From positions 1-41,090 of the forward strand of contig JAPLLR010000063.1 of assembly GCA_026387455.1 (NCBI GenBank): a stretch of 41,090 nt of DNA. Direction: 5' to 3'. This document shows, piece after piece, positions 34,307-41,090 of the stretch. This stretch comes from Candidatus Omnitrophota bacterium. GTDB taxonomy: Bacteria > Omnitrophota > Gorgyraeia > Gygaellales > Profunditerraquicolaceae. Below the pieces are notes generated by a model that worked only from the letters and a program-made list of their open reading frames with translations, was not told the origin of the DNA and made no database searches. Numbering within the stretch: the stretch's first letter is position 1; each line of letters opens with the position of its first letter. A program made the translations under genes and the position numbers.

Positions 34307-35467
34307 ATGAGGATATTTTCTTATTTTACTTTAGTCTTATGCGCTTTGTATTTTATGACGACATTGCTAAATATTGTAAATAATCATAGTAACGCGCAAA
34401 GGCTTAAAGACTCAAAAATGTTGAGAGGCGTGCAAGTCATCGAAACCGCTGCTGGGGAATTGTCAGAATATGAGAAGGAAGAGCATATTTGGACGCTTTT
34501 TAAACAAAAGGCCTACTATGCATTAAAAGGCGATATCAATATGATGGACATTACTAAAAATCAAAAAGAGGAGGTATTCGGTAATAGGCCCCGTTTGCGC
34601 TTGGACTTGACCCCTTATCGGATTTTTAGGGTTTCCCCGGCATATTATAATACCGGAGATAGATACGATTTGGCCATAGAGAGCTATGAGAGGGCTATAT
34701 CTATTGATCCCCAGGATTTTGAAGCCTACATAACCCTGGGAGATATTTATAGTTTTATCGGTAATTATGCTAAAGCTATTGAAAACTACAAAGAGGTTTT
34801 ATTAATAAATCCCGATATTAATAAATTGTATATTAGTTTGGGGTCTCTTTACAATAGATTGGGAGATTATGATAGAGCGATTACCTCTTATGGAGAAGCG
34901 CTTCAGAGAAATCCTAGTTTTGGGGAAGCGTATATAGGCCTTGCATCAGTTTACGAGTTAAATGGTAAATACTTGCAGGCGATAGCCTATTATCAGAAGT
35001 ATCTTGAGATTAATCCTAAATCTAGCGAGGTATATAGGAGCTTGGCCGATGCTTATGGGAATATGGGAGAATATAGCAAGGCCATAGCCTATTATCAGAG
35101 ACATCTTGAGCTTAATCCCAAATCCGGAGAAGTCTACAGGAGCTTAGCTGATGCCTATGGTAAGGCGAACGATTATCCTAACCAGATTAAATGTCTATAT
35201 AGCGCCCTTGAGCTTAATCCTAAGTCCAGCGAGGTATACAGGAGCTTGGCTGATGCCTATGGGAACATGGGAGAATATAGCAAGGAAATAGAATGCTACA
35301 GGAAGTCGGTAGCTATAAATCCTAAAGAAGCGCGGGCTCAGTTTGATTTGGGCGACGCCTATAATAATATTGGTGATATTGAAAATGTCTTAAAGCAGGC
35401 TAAGGAACTTAGAAAGCTAAAAAGAGAAGATTTAGCCGAAGAATTAGAGCAGGCTATAAGAAGATGA
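34307..35467 (+). CDS. TPR protein carrying the displaced C-terminal tail of the PMT-like paralog
   Basis: Residues 1-75 match the end of the PMT-like copy A: 'TLLNIVNNHSNAQRLKDSKM' here against 'TLLNIGNNKRNVEALKAEGF' there, and 'YEKEEHIWTLFKQKAYYALK' here against 'YEREENVASMDEMIDHFTLK' there. It contributes one hydrophobic helix (about 3-23). Residues 110-386 are about eight TPR units; 'KSSEVYRSLADAYGNMGEYS' recurs almost unchanged, showing recent repeat expansion. The GGAG site eight bases before the ATG supports translation as a separate gene, four bases after the copy B stop. I read it as a fission of the PMT gene followed by fusion to a TPR array. Confidence 0.8.
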   Translation: MRIFSYFTLVLCALYFMTTLLNIVNNHSNAQRLKDSKMLRGVQVIETAAGELSEYEKEEHIWTLFKQKAYYALKGDINMMDITKNQKEEVFGNRPRLRLDLTPYRIFRVSPAYYNTGDRYDLAIESYERAISIDPQDFEAYITLGDIYSFIGNYAKAIENYKEVLLINPDINKLYISLGSLYNRLGDYDRAITSYGEALQRNPSFGEAYIGLASVYELNGKYLQAIAYYQKYLEINPKSSEVYRSLADAYGNMGEYSKAIAYYQRHLELNPKSGEVYRSLADAYGKANDYPNQIKCLYSALELNPKSSEVYRSLADAYGNMGEYSKEIECYRKSVAINPKEARAQFDLGDAYNNIGDIENVLKQAKELRKLKREDLAEELEQAIRR

Positions 35468-35538
35468 GGATATGATTAATGGATCAAGTTAACATAAATG
35501 GAATTTAGTTAAGCTTGTAAGATCTAAATTAGATAAAT

Positions 35539-36990
35539 ATGAAAGTATTATTCGTATTTAAAAGTGAGAATTTTTTGGCACCGACCGGCTTATGCGTAAT
35601 TGCAGCAGTAGCCCGTAAAGCGGGACACGAAACTTTTCTTTGTGAAATGAATTCTGAAGATCCCATAAAAGCCATTTCTCGAATTCGTCCGAAAGTAATC
35701 GCGTATAGCTCTTCAACCGGAGAATCAAAGCATTATTTTCAGTTAAATAGCCGGATAAAGAAAGATTTTCCCGGTATTTTTACCGTCATGGGAGGGCCGC
35801 ATCCGACATTTCACCCGGAAATGATCCAGGGAAGCAGTCTCGATGCGGTTTGCATTGGAGAAGGAGAGTATGCTTTTGTGGATTTACTAAGTGCTATAGA
35901 TAAGGGTGAGCCGGTTGAGGGCATACAGAATATCCTAACTAGGAACACCAAAGAAGGCTTTAGCGTCCGTGATTTAGTAGATGATCTGGATAAGCTGCCT
36001 TTTCCGGATTATTCGCTTGTTTATGATAATACTCCTATGGGTTCATACCCGCTTAAAAGCATTATAACATCGAGAGGTTGTCCTTATGATTGCACGTACT
36101 GCTTTAATGCCGCATGGCGCAAGCTTTATCTCGGTAAAGGTAGGGCAGTCCGCAGGCATAGCGTAGATTATGTGTGTGATGAGATTATGTTTGTTAAGAG
36201 TAAATGGCCATTAAGTTTTGTAAAGTTCTACGACGATATTTTTACCTATAGCGCAGATGACTGGCTTGAGGAGTTTTCTGTTAAATACAAAGAAAGGGTA
36301 AAGCTGCCATTTTTTATTCTTACCAGAGCAGACTTGGTTACAGAAGAAATGATCAGGTTATTAAAATCTGCTGGCTGCCGCACAATAAGCATGTCTATAG
36401 AGGCAGGAAATTATGAAATAAGGAAAGATATGCTTAAGCGAAGCATGACTGACGAGCAGCTTATTAAGGCGCACCTACTTTGCGACAAATACGGAATTTA
36501 TACCTTTACTAACTGTGTTATAGGTTTGCCGAACACATCCCTTGAAAATGATTTAGAGTCGCTTGATCTTTCTATCAAGAGTAGGGTTACCTGGGCGGAG
36601 TTCCCCATTTTTTATCCTTATCCCGGAACTGAACTTGGTCAGCGCACAGTTGAAATGGGTGCGTATCAGTTTGATTTCGAGAAAATGCATACATCTTATC
36701 AACATAAATCTTTGCTGAGCTGTTTTACGGAGGAAGAAAAAAACGCGCAGATGAATCTGGCTTTACTGGGTCCGGTGGCAATAGTTTTTCCGAAATTAAG
36801 GAATCTGGTCGCAAAGCGTCTGATCTTTATCAAGCATAACTTTATATTCACATTTTTGTATTATTTGACAAAGATGTATGTACTTCGGAAGAAAATCTAT
36901 GTAACAAAGACCAATATTTTTGTCTCTTTGCGTATTTTTATTAAAAGCTTAATGCAAGAATGGTTTCGACACGAAAATAAAAAAGGATGA
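35539..36990 (+). CDS. Radical SAM protein with B12-binding-like domain
   Basis: The 483-residue protein has a cobalamin-binding-like N-terminus ('TGLCVIAAVARKAGHETFLC', 'PKVIAYSSSTGESKHYFQLN', 'VMGGPHPTFHPEM', 'VCIGEGEYAFVDLL') and the cluster motif Cys181, Cys185, Cys188 in 'SRGCPYDCTYCFNAAWRK'. 'TISMSIEAGNYEIRKDMLKR' and 'NCVIGLPNTSLENDLESLDL' follow the usual order. The last 110 residues hold a hydrophobic segment ('IFTFLYYLTKMYVL'). A 71-base AT-rich gap lies upstream and there is no Shine-Dalgarno site, so it may begin a new transcript. Methyltransfer or ring chemistry on a lipid or sugar is likely by family, not shown. Confidence 0.87.
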   Translation: MKVLFVFKSENFLAPTGLCVIAAVARKAGHETFLCEMNSEDPIKAISRIRPKVIAYSSSTGESKHYFQLNSRIKKDFPGIFTVMGGPHPTFHPEMIQGSSLDAVCIGEGEYAFVDLLSAIDKGEPVEGIQNILTRNTKEGFSVRDLVDDLDKLPFPDYSLVYDNTPMGSYPLKSIITSRGCPYDCTYCFNAAWRKLYLGKGRAVRRHSVDYVCDEIMFVKSKWPLSFVKFYDDIFTYSADDWLEEFSVKYKERVKLPFFILTRADLVTEEMIRLLKSAGCRTISMSIEAGNYEIRKDMLKRSMTDEQLIKAHLLCDKYGIYTFTNCVIGLPNTSLENDLESLDLSIKSRVTWAEFPIFYPYPGTELGQRTVEMGAYQFDFEKMHTSYQHKSLLSCFTEEEKNAQMNLALLGPVAIVFPKLRNLVAKRLIFIKHNFIFTFLYYLTKMYVLRKKIYVTKTNIFVSLRIFIKSLMQEWFRHENKKG

Positions 36991-37940
36991 AAAAACTTTT
37001 AATAATTAAAATGGGTTATTCAGAGACCCTGGACTGGATGCTGAGTCTCACCACGAGTCTTGGCGATGTTCTGCGGACTACTTTTATCCTGAACTACTTT
37101 AAGGATTACCATATCGATTGGCTTGTCGACGGCCGGGCATTGCCCTTACTTGAACATAACAAATACATCAAAAGGATATTTGTCTATAATCCTTCAGTTG
37201 GGGATGAATTGAAAAAAGAAAAGTATGATTTGGTTATTAACCTGGAGAAAATTCCGGAAGCATGCGTATTATCCGATTCATTAAACGCAAAGAAAAGGAT
37301 CGGTTTTGGTTTTAACGGCCACGATGTCGATATGGCCAATTATCTGGATTATTTGATCGGCGATGATATGCTTATCGAAATCTGCAGAGAGGCCAAGAAG
37401 AAGAGGGATAATCAACATTGCTTTCAGGAAATCCTGGCGAGGGTATTAGGCAAGGAGTGGAGCGGCCAGCGTTATATTCTTGGCTATAAGCCAAAATCGA
37501 AGATTTCATACGATATAGGCTTTAACTGGACCACGAGTAATAAATGGGCAAATAAGTCTTGGCCTAAACCTTACTGGCAGAAGCTGGAGGCTTTGATTAA
37601 GGGGAAATATTCTGTTTCATGGCAGAGGGGTCTTTCGGATATTTTCAGTTATATCGACTGGATACACTCATGTCGGATGATTGTCACGGCAGATAGTCTT
37701 GGTTTGCACATATGCTTGGCACTGGGTAAAAGTGTTATCGCTTTATTCGGCCCAACCTCGTATCGCGAGATCTATTTTTATAACTGCGGTTCTTTTATAT
37801 TGCCTGAATCGGATTACAGGTGCATACCTTGTTTAAAGCCGCTATGCAAAAGGAAAAAACAATGTATGGAATTTATAATGCCGGAAACGGTTAAGGAAAG
37901 AATTGAATATGAGTTTAAAAACCGTATCTTTGCCAAGTAA
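36987..37940 (+). CDS. GT9-family (heptosyltransferase-like) glycosyltransferase
   Basis: The 317-residue protein has the GT9 pattern: 'SLTTSLGDVLRTTFILNYFK' near the N-terminus, 'YDLVINLEKIPEACVLSD', and the C-terminal donor site 'IVTADSLGLHICLALGKSVI' with 'ALFGPTSYREIYFY'. GT9 enzymes normally add heptose to LPS core, using ADP-heptose, so this may act on the core or on a surface glycan. It overlaps the upstream radical SAM gene (ATGA) and the downstream radical SAM gene by 32 bases. The C-terminal 'CIPCLKPLCKRKKQCMEF' carries four cysteines, a pattern seen in many bacterial GT9 enzymes. Confidence 0.87.
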   Translation: MKKLLIIKMGYSETLDWMLSLTTSLGDVLRTTFILNYFKDYHIDWLVDGRALPLLEHNKYIKRIFVYNPSVGDELKKEKYDLVINLEKIPEACVLSDSLNAKKRIGFGFNGHDVDMANYLDYLIGDDMLIEICREAKKKRDNQHCFQEILARVLGKEWSGQRYILGYKPKSKISYDIGFNWTTSNKWANKSWPKPYWQKLEALIKGKYSVSWQRGLSDIFSYIDWIHSCRMIVTADSLGLHICLALGKSVIALFGPTSYREIYFYNCGSFILPESDYRCIPCLKPLCKRKKQCMEFIMPETVKERIEYEFKNRIFAK

Positions 37941-38814
37941 CTATAATTACATAGCCTGTTTTTTGACTTTGGATTGCAATATCAGGTGCGATTATTGCAT
38001 TAACTCTCATAACAGCGAAAGAAGGCCGCTAAGACAGACCATCTCAGGAGATAAATGGGTTGCGGGACTTAACCGGATAGACTGCTTAGCAGACATCCCT
38101 ATTACTTTCCAGGGGGGAGAACCAAGCCTGCATCCGGATTTTATCCGAATAATCAAAAACATTCGGAAGGATTTAAACATTGATATACTTACCAATCTTA
38201 CCTTTGATATTGATGTTTTTATTAAAGAGATTGACCCCCGACGCTTATCAAGGGGCGCTTCTTATCCTAATATCAGGGTAAGCTATCATCCGGGGTATAT
38301 GGATCTAACCTTGTTGATGAAAAAAATCCTAAAAATGCAGGATGCCGGCTTTTCCGTTGGTGTCTATGGTATTCTCCATCCCCGGATAAAGAATGAGGTT
38401 CTCTTGGCCCAAGATATCTGCTTAAAAGCAAACATCGATTTCAGGGTAAAGGAATTTTTAGGTAGGTATGACAATAAGTTATATGGAACATATCTTTATC
38501 CTGAAGCAATAGGCAACCAAAGGCGCAAGAGTTGTCTCTGCCGCACTACGGAGCTAATAATCGGCCCCAATGCAGATGTTTTTCGATGTCACCACGACCT
38601 TTATAAGTCATTTGCCGCGACTGGAAACCTTTTGGATCCGGAAATCGCTATTAGTAACAATTTCAGGGAATGTGTTGAGTTCGGGGATTGTAATCCTTGC
38701 GATATAAAGATTAAAACTAATCGTTTTCAGGTTTTTGGCCATACTTCAGTCGAGATTAAAGATATTGCGGAAGAAAAAGTTCGTGTATATCCTAAGTCAT
38801 CGATCAGGGGTTAG
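37909..38814 (+). CDS. Radical SAM enzyme
   Basis: This 301-residue protein is compact: the cluster motif Cys23, Cys27, Cys30 in 'LTLDCNIRCDYCINSHN' comes almost at the N-terminus, followed by 'ITFQGGEPSLHPDFIRIIKN' and 'IDILTNLTFDIDVF'. The C-terminal region has 'SCLCRTTELIIGPNADVFRC' and 'CVEFGDCNPCDIK', with enough cysteines for one or two auxiliary clusters, but no full SPASM pattern. I place the start at ATG 37909, behind an AAGGAAAG site, inside the end of the GT9 gene; a TTG at 37903 adds two residues. Substrate unknown. Confidence 0.87.
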   Translation: MSLKTVSLPSNYNYIACFLTLDCNIRCDYCINSHNSERRPLRQTISGDKWVAGLNRIDCLADIPITFQGGEPSLHPDFIRIIKNIRKDLNIDILTNLTFDIDVFIKEIDPRRLSRGASYPNIRVSYHPGYMDLTLLMKKILKMQDAGFSVGVYGILHPRIKNEVLLAQDICLKANIDFRVKEFLGRYDNKLYGTYLYPEAIGNQRRKSCLCRTTELIIGPNADVFRCHHDLYKSFAATGNLLDPEIAISNNFRECVEFGDCNPCDIKIKTNRFQVFGHTSVEIKDIAEEKVRVYPKSSIRG

Positions 38815-38816
38815 AA

Positions 38817-39545
38817 ATGAAAGAAGAGATCAGTATCTCGGTTTGCGTTCCGGCATTTAACGAAGAAAAGAATATTGAGAAAACCGTAATGGGCCTGTTT
38901 GATGCTCTCTTAAAGCATCTATATAGATTTGAGATAATTATTGTTGATGACGGAAGTATTGATTTGACTGGGAGCCTGGCGGAGAGCCTTTCGAGAAGGC
39001 ATAGTCAAATCAAACTTCTCAAGCACTCGATTAATCTTGGTATTGGCAGATGTTATCGGGACGCTATGCGTATTGCGGAAGGAAATTTTTTTACCTGGTT
39101 TCCTTCGGATGGCGAAGATACGGCTGAGGAGATGTTGATGTGTCTTGGGCGCGCCAAAGAGGGAGCTATTGTTACTTCCTACCACGCTGAGCATGGCGGA
39201 CGCTCAGCGTTTCGACGGTTGCTTTCAGGTTTCTATACGTTAATCTTGAACAGCCTTTTCGGCCAGCGGTTGAAATACTACAATGGACTTTCAGTTGTTT
39301 CAACTCAAAGAGTACGGGGGATGATTTTAGTTTCCGATGGTTTTTTCTGTAATGCCGAGATTATTATACGCGCGATCAAATCAGGGTGCAAAGTAATTGA
39401 GGTGGAGACAAAGTTAGCGAAGCGGCTTTCGGGGAGATCCAAGGCGCTTACATGTGGGTCCCTTAAGCGGGCTGGTATTGATTTTATCCGTATATTACGA
39501 GCCGGGAAGACGGTTTCATCATTGATGTTTGGCGGATCAATATGA
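38817..39545 (+). CDS. DPM1-like GT2 glycosyltransferase
   Basis: The 242-residue protein resembles polyprenyl-phosphate mannosyl/glucosyl transferases: 'ISVCVPAFNEEKNIEKTVMG', 'FEIIIVDDGSIDLTGSLAES', 'NLGIGRCYRDAMRIAEGNFF', and 'WFPSDGEDTAEEML' with the acidic metal site (Asp98, Asp101). It lacks added membrane helices. Such enzymes make lipid-phosphate sugars, the donors used by PMT-type transferases, so it could feed the three PMT-like proteins of the window; that is inference. It starts two bases after the radical SAM gene and ends overlapping the next one. Confidence 0.88.
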   Translation: MKEEISISVCVPAFNEEKNIEKTVMGLFDALLKHLYRFEIIIVDDGSIDLTGSLAESLSRRHSQIKLLKHSINLGIGRCYRDAMRIAEGNFFTWFPSDGEDTAEEMLMCLGRAKEGAIVTSYHAEHGGRSAFRRLLSGFYTLILNSLFGQRLKYYNGLSVVSTQRVRGMILVSDGFFCNAEIIIRAIKSGCKVIEVETKLAKRLSGRSKALTCGSLKRAGIDFIRILRAGKTVSSLMFGGSI

Positions 39546-40603
39546 TATCCTTAAGACGTTTAAGCCAATACGTTGGGTTTATGTGCTCGCTTCAGGCGGC
39601 GAAGCTTACTAAAAAACGTATTCCCTTAATCGTAATTTTGTGCGTGACTAATAAATGTAATCTTAAATGCTGGTATTGCTATGGGGAGCATCCGTTAAAG
39701 AACGCATGGCAGGATTTCTCAACTAAGGAACTTTTGATAATGATTCGCACGCTCCGTGGGCTGGGAACTTTGATTTTGCAGCTGCAGGGCGGCGAACCTT
39801 TGCTACGTACTGATATCCGTCTAATAATTGAAGAAGCAAAGAAATGCGGTATGTTGTGCGATATGGTCACCAATGGAATCTTAATACCGCAGAAACTAGA
39901 CGCTGTGCGTTTGTTGGATAAGATTTGTATAAGCCTTGATGGCCCGGCTCGTCTTACGGACAGTAATCGCGGAGAGGGGGTCTTTGATCGCGTGGTAACA
40001 GGGATCAGCGCGGCTTCTGAACTTGGATTGCCAGTGCGCATAAGCGCTGTTTTGACTCAAGATACGGATACAGAAGATATTGATTGGTTGCTCGATTTCT
40101 GCCGTAAAAGGAGCCTACTTGTGAATTTTTCGCCTTCATTTGATTTCATTGGCCAAAGCAGGGGGAGTGACTTTAAACCCCATATCGTAGCCGATAAGAA
40201 AATGCGTTTGCTTTTTCAACATATATTGAACTGTAAAAAGAAAGGCCAGGCTATCCAGTTTAGTCAGAAAAGTTATGCTCTTGCGTTGCAGTGGCCGTTA
40301 GAATATTCCAATATGACTGTGCAGGACAGTGATAGCCGCACGAGGCGATACCCGCATTGTTATCACGGAGACTATATATTTTTTATCGATAGCGATGGGA
40401 GTGTGCGCCCCTGTTGTAACTTTTGGGGTAGAAAATCAGCGAATATAAGAGTCGAGGGTTTAAGTAAAGCTATTTTGCTAACTGAGCGTTTAGGCTGCGG
40501 TAGTTGTTATGTCCCGGCATATATCGACAGAAACCTTTTTTTCGAAGGTGCAATCAGTACCTGGTTTAATTATATTATACACAGCTTACGAGGAGAAGCA
40601 TGA
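39542..40603 (+). CDS. Radical SAM enzyme with SPASM-like C-terminus
   Basis: The 353-residue protein has the cluster motif Cys39, Cys43, Cys46 in 'VTNKCNLKCWYCYGEHP', then 'LILQLQGGEPLLRTDIRLII', 'DMVTNGILIPQKLDAVRL' and 'KICISLDGPARLTDSNRGEG'. The second half contains 'PHCYHGDYIFFIDSDGSVRP' with 'CCNFWG', and 'GCGSCYVPAYIDRN', a cysteine arrangement close to PqqE-type SPASM enzymes. Coupling on both sides (ATGA with the GT2 gene, ATGA with the aminotransferase) groups it with amino-sugar or polyol chemistry. No peptide precursor is found in the neighbourhood. Confidence 0.88.
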   Translation: MISLRRLSQYVGFMCSLQAAKLTKKRIPLIVILCVTNKCNLKCWYCYGEHPLKNAWQDFSTKELLIMIRTLRGLGTLILQLQGGEPLLRTDIRLIIEEAKKCGMLCDMVTNGILIPQKLDAVRLLDKICISLDGPARLTDSNRGEGVFDRVVTGISAASELGLPVRISAVLTQDTDTEDIDWLLDFCRKRSLLVNFSPSFDFIGQSRGSDFKPHIVADKKMRLLFQHILNCKKKGQAIQFSQKSYALALQWPLEYSNMTVQDSDSRTRRYPHCYHGDYIFFIDSDGSVRPCCNFWGRKSANIRVEGLSKAILLTERLGCGSCYVPAYIDRNLFFEGAISTWFNYIIHSLRGEA

Positions 40604-41090
40604 GCAATATTGAATGGTTTAAACTTGAAGATGTAGAGGATTTATCTGTGAAGCATCGTGTTAAATTAACGCAAGAATATGTCAATCCGGGGATGGCCAA
40701 ATTATTCGGTATTCTTGGTTTTGATAGGGTACGCGCGGTTTCTGCCGAAGGTATGTATATTGTGCTTGATGATGGAAGGCATATTCTGGATATGACTGCG
40801 GGTAACTGCGTGCTTGGGCTTGGCCATAATCATCCTAGGATTTTGAAGGCAAGGGGAAAGGTTGCGAATGAAAAGCGTCTTGAGATCTGCAAATCTTTTC
40901 TTTCTCCGTATGTGGCTGCTTTATCCTCAAATATGGCGGCATTGCTGCCGAAGGACCTGCAATATTCATTTTTTTGTGGCAGTGGCGCTGAGTCTGTAGA
41001 AGGGGCGCTTAAATTGGCTCAGAAGCATCATGGTAAGGATAGGTGCGGTATCGTGTATACGGATCACTCATTTCACGGAAAGACGCACGC
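40600..41090 (+). CDS. Class III PLP aminotransferase, 5' part only
   Basis: An open frame starts at ATG 40600, overlapping the radical SAM stop, behind an AGGAGAAG site, and runs off the end of the window. The visible 163 residues read 'FDRVRAVSAEGMYIVLDDGR', 'HILDMTAGNCVLGLGHNHPR', 'SFFCGSGAESVEGALKLAQK' and 'VYTDHSFHGKT'. This is the N-terminal half of a class III aminotransferase (ornithine, GABA, diaminobutyrate or glutamate-semialdehyde type). The PLP lysine lies outside the window. It may supply an amino group to a compound handled by the neighbouring radical SAM enzyme; substrate unknown. Confidence 0.85.
   Translation, partial: MSNIEWFKLEDVEDLSVKHRVKLTQEYVNPGMAKLFGILGFDRVRAVSAEGMYIVLDDGRHILDMTAGNCVLGLGHNHPRILKARGKVANEKRLEICKSFLSPYVAALSSNMAALLPKDLQYSFFCGSGAESVEGALKLAQKHHGKDRCGIVYTDHSFHGKTH

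Noticed and set aside
35468-35538. Possible terminator or regulatory site between the TPR gene and the next radical SAM gene
   Set aside because: AT-rich with no stable hairpin and no clear promoter boxes.
11757-41090. Search for short precursor-peptide genes (RiPP type) beside the SPASM enzymes
   Set aside because: Intergenic gaps are all under about 75 bases and hold no short gene with a ribosome binding site.

Overview
The window looks like a chromosomal segment of an uncultured Gram-negative bacterium, most likely Omnitrophota (the PVC-related 'Candidatus Omnitrophica'). That placement is inference from style: moderate GC, tightly coupled genes with ATGA or TAATG overlaps, a K+-type membrane pyrophosphatase, and a surface-glycan locus packed with radical SAM enzymes, family 2/4/9/39 glycosyltransferases and TPR proteins. 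No rRNA or other phylogenetic marker is present to confirm it. All genes called lie on the + strand. I see no tRNA, rRNA, CRISPR array, insertion sequence or integrase.

Region 1 (1-4008) is housekeeping: the 3' end of a LolA/DUF4412-like envelope protein, then leuD, a small unknown gene, leuB, asd and truA in one overlapping operon. Region 2 (4017-11688) is a set of short units: a membrane-anchored coiled-coil protein behind a consensus-like promoter, a PMT/ArnT-type glycosyltransferase, a WbqC-family protein followed by a decayed LmbE/PIG-L remnant, ferritin, a tandem-ACT protein with a structured leader, a terminator, an unknown protein, a YbgC-type thioesterase, a small membrane protein and the pyrophosphatase hppA, closed by a strong terminator.

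Region 3 (11714-35467) starts at a good promoter and runs as one long operon-like array for a cell-surface glycan: a GT4 enzyme, a WecA/MraY-type lipid-carrier phosphosugar transferase, a UGM-like flavoprotein, a TPR protein, Wzm and Wzt (the ABC exporter, with two C-terminal glycan-recognition-type domains), GT2 enzymes, a 963-residue fusion of glycosyltransferase, coiled coil and radical SAM/SPASM, a B12-type radical SAM enzyme, an O-antigen ligase/polymerase-like protein, TPR proteins, a DegT-family aminotransferase, two more radical SAM enzymes and two paralogous PMT-like membrane proteins. Region 4 (35539 to the end) continues with a second B12-type radical SAM enzyme, a GT9 transferase, two further radical SAM enzymes, a DPM1-like GT2 and the 5' end of a class III aminotransferase.

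The strongest candidate for something undescribed is the combination in regions 3-4. Seven radical SAM domains lie within about 21 kb, interleaved with glycosyltransferases and an ABC-type glycan exporter, and one is fused to a glycosyltransferase through a 42-bp/14-residue repeat coiled coil. A plausible reading is a surface polymer whose sugars or attached groups are modified by radical chemistry during assembly. The substrates are unknown. A second notable event is a duplicated PMT-like gene whose second copy has been split, its C-terminal tail now heading a TPR protein.
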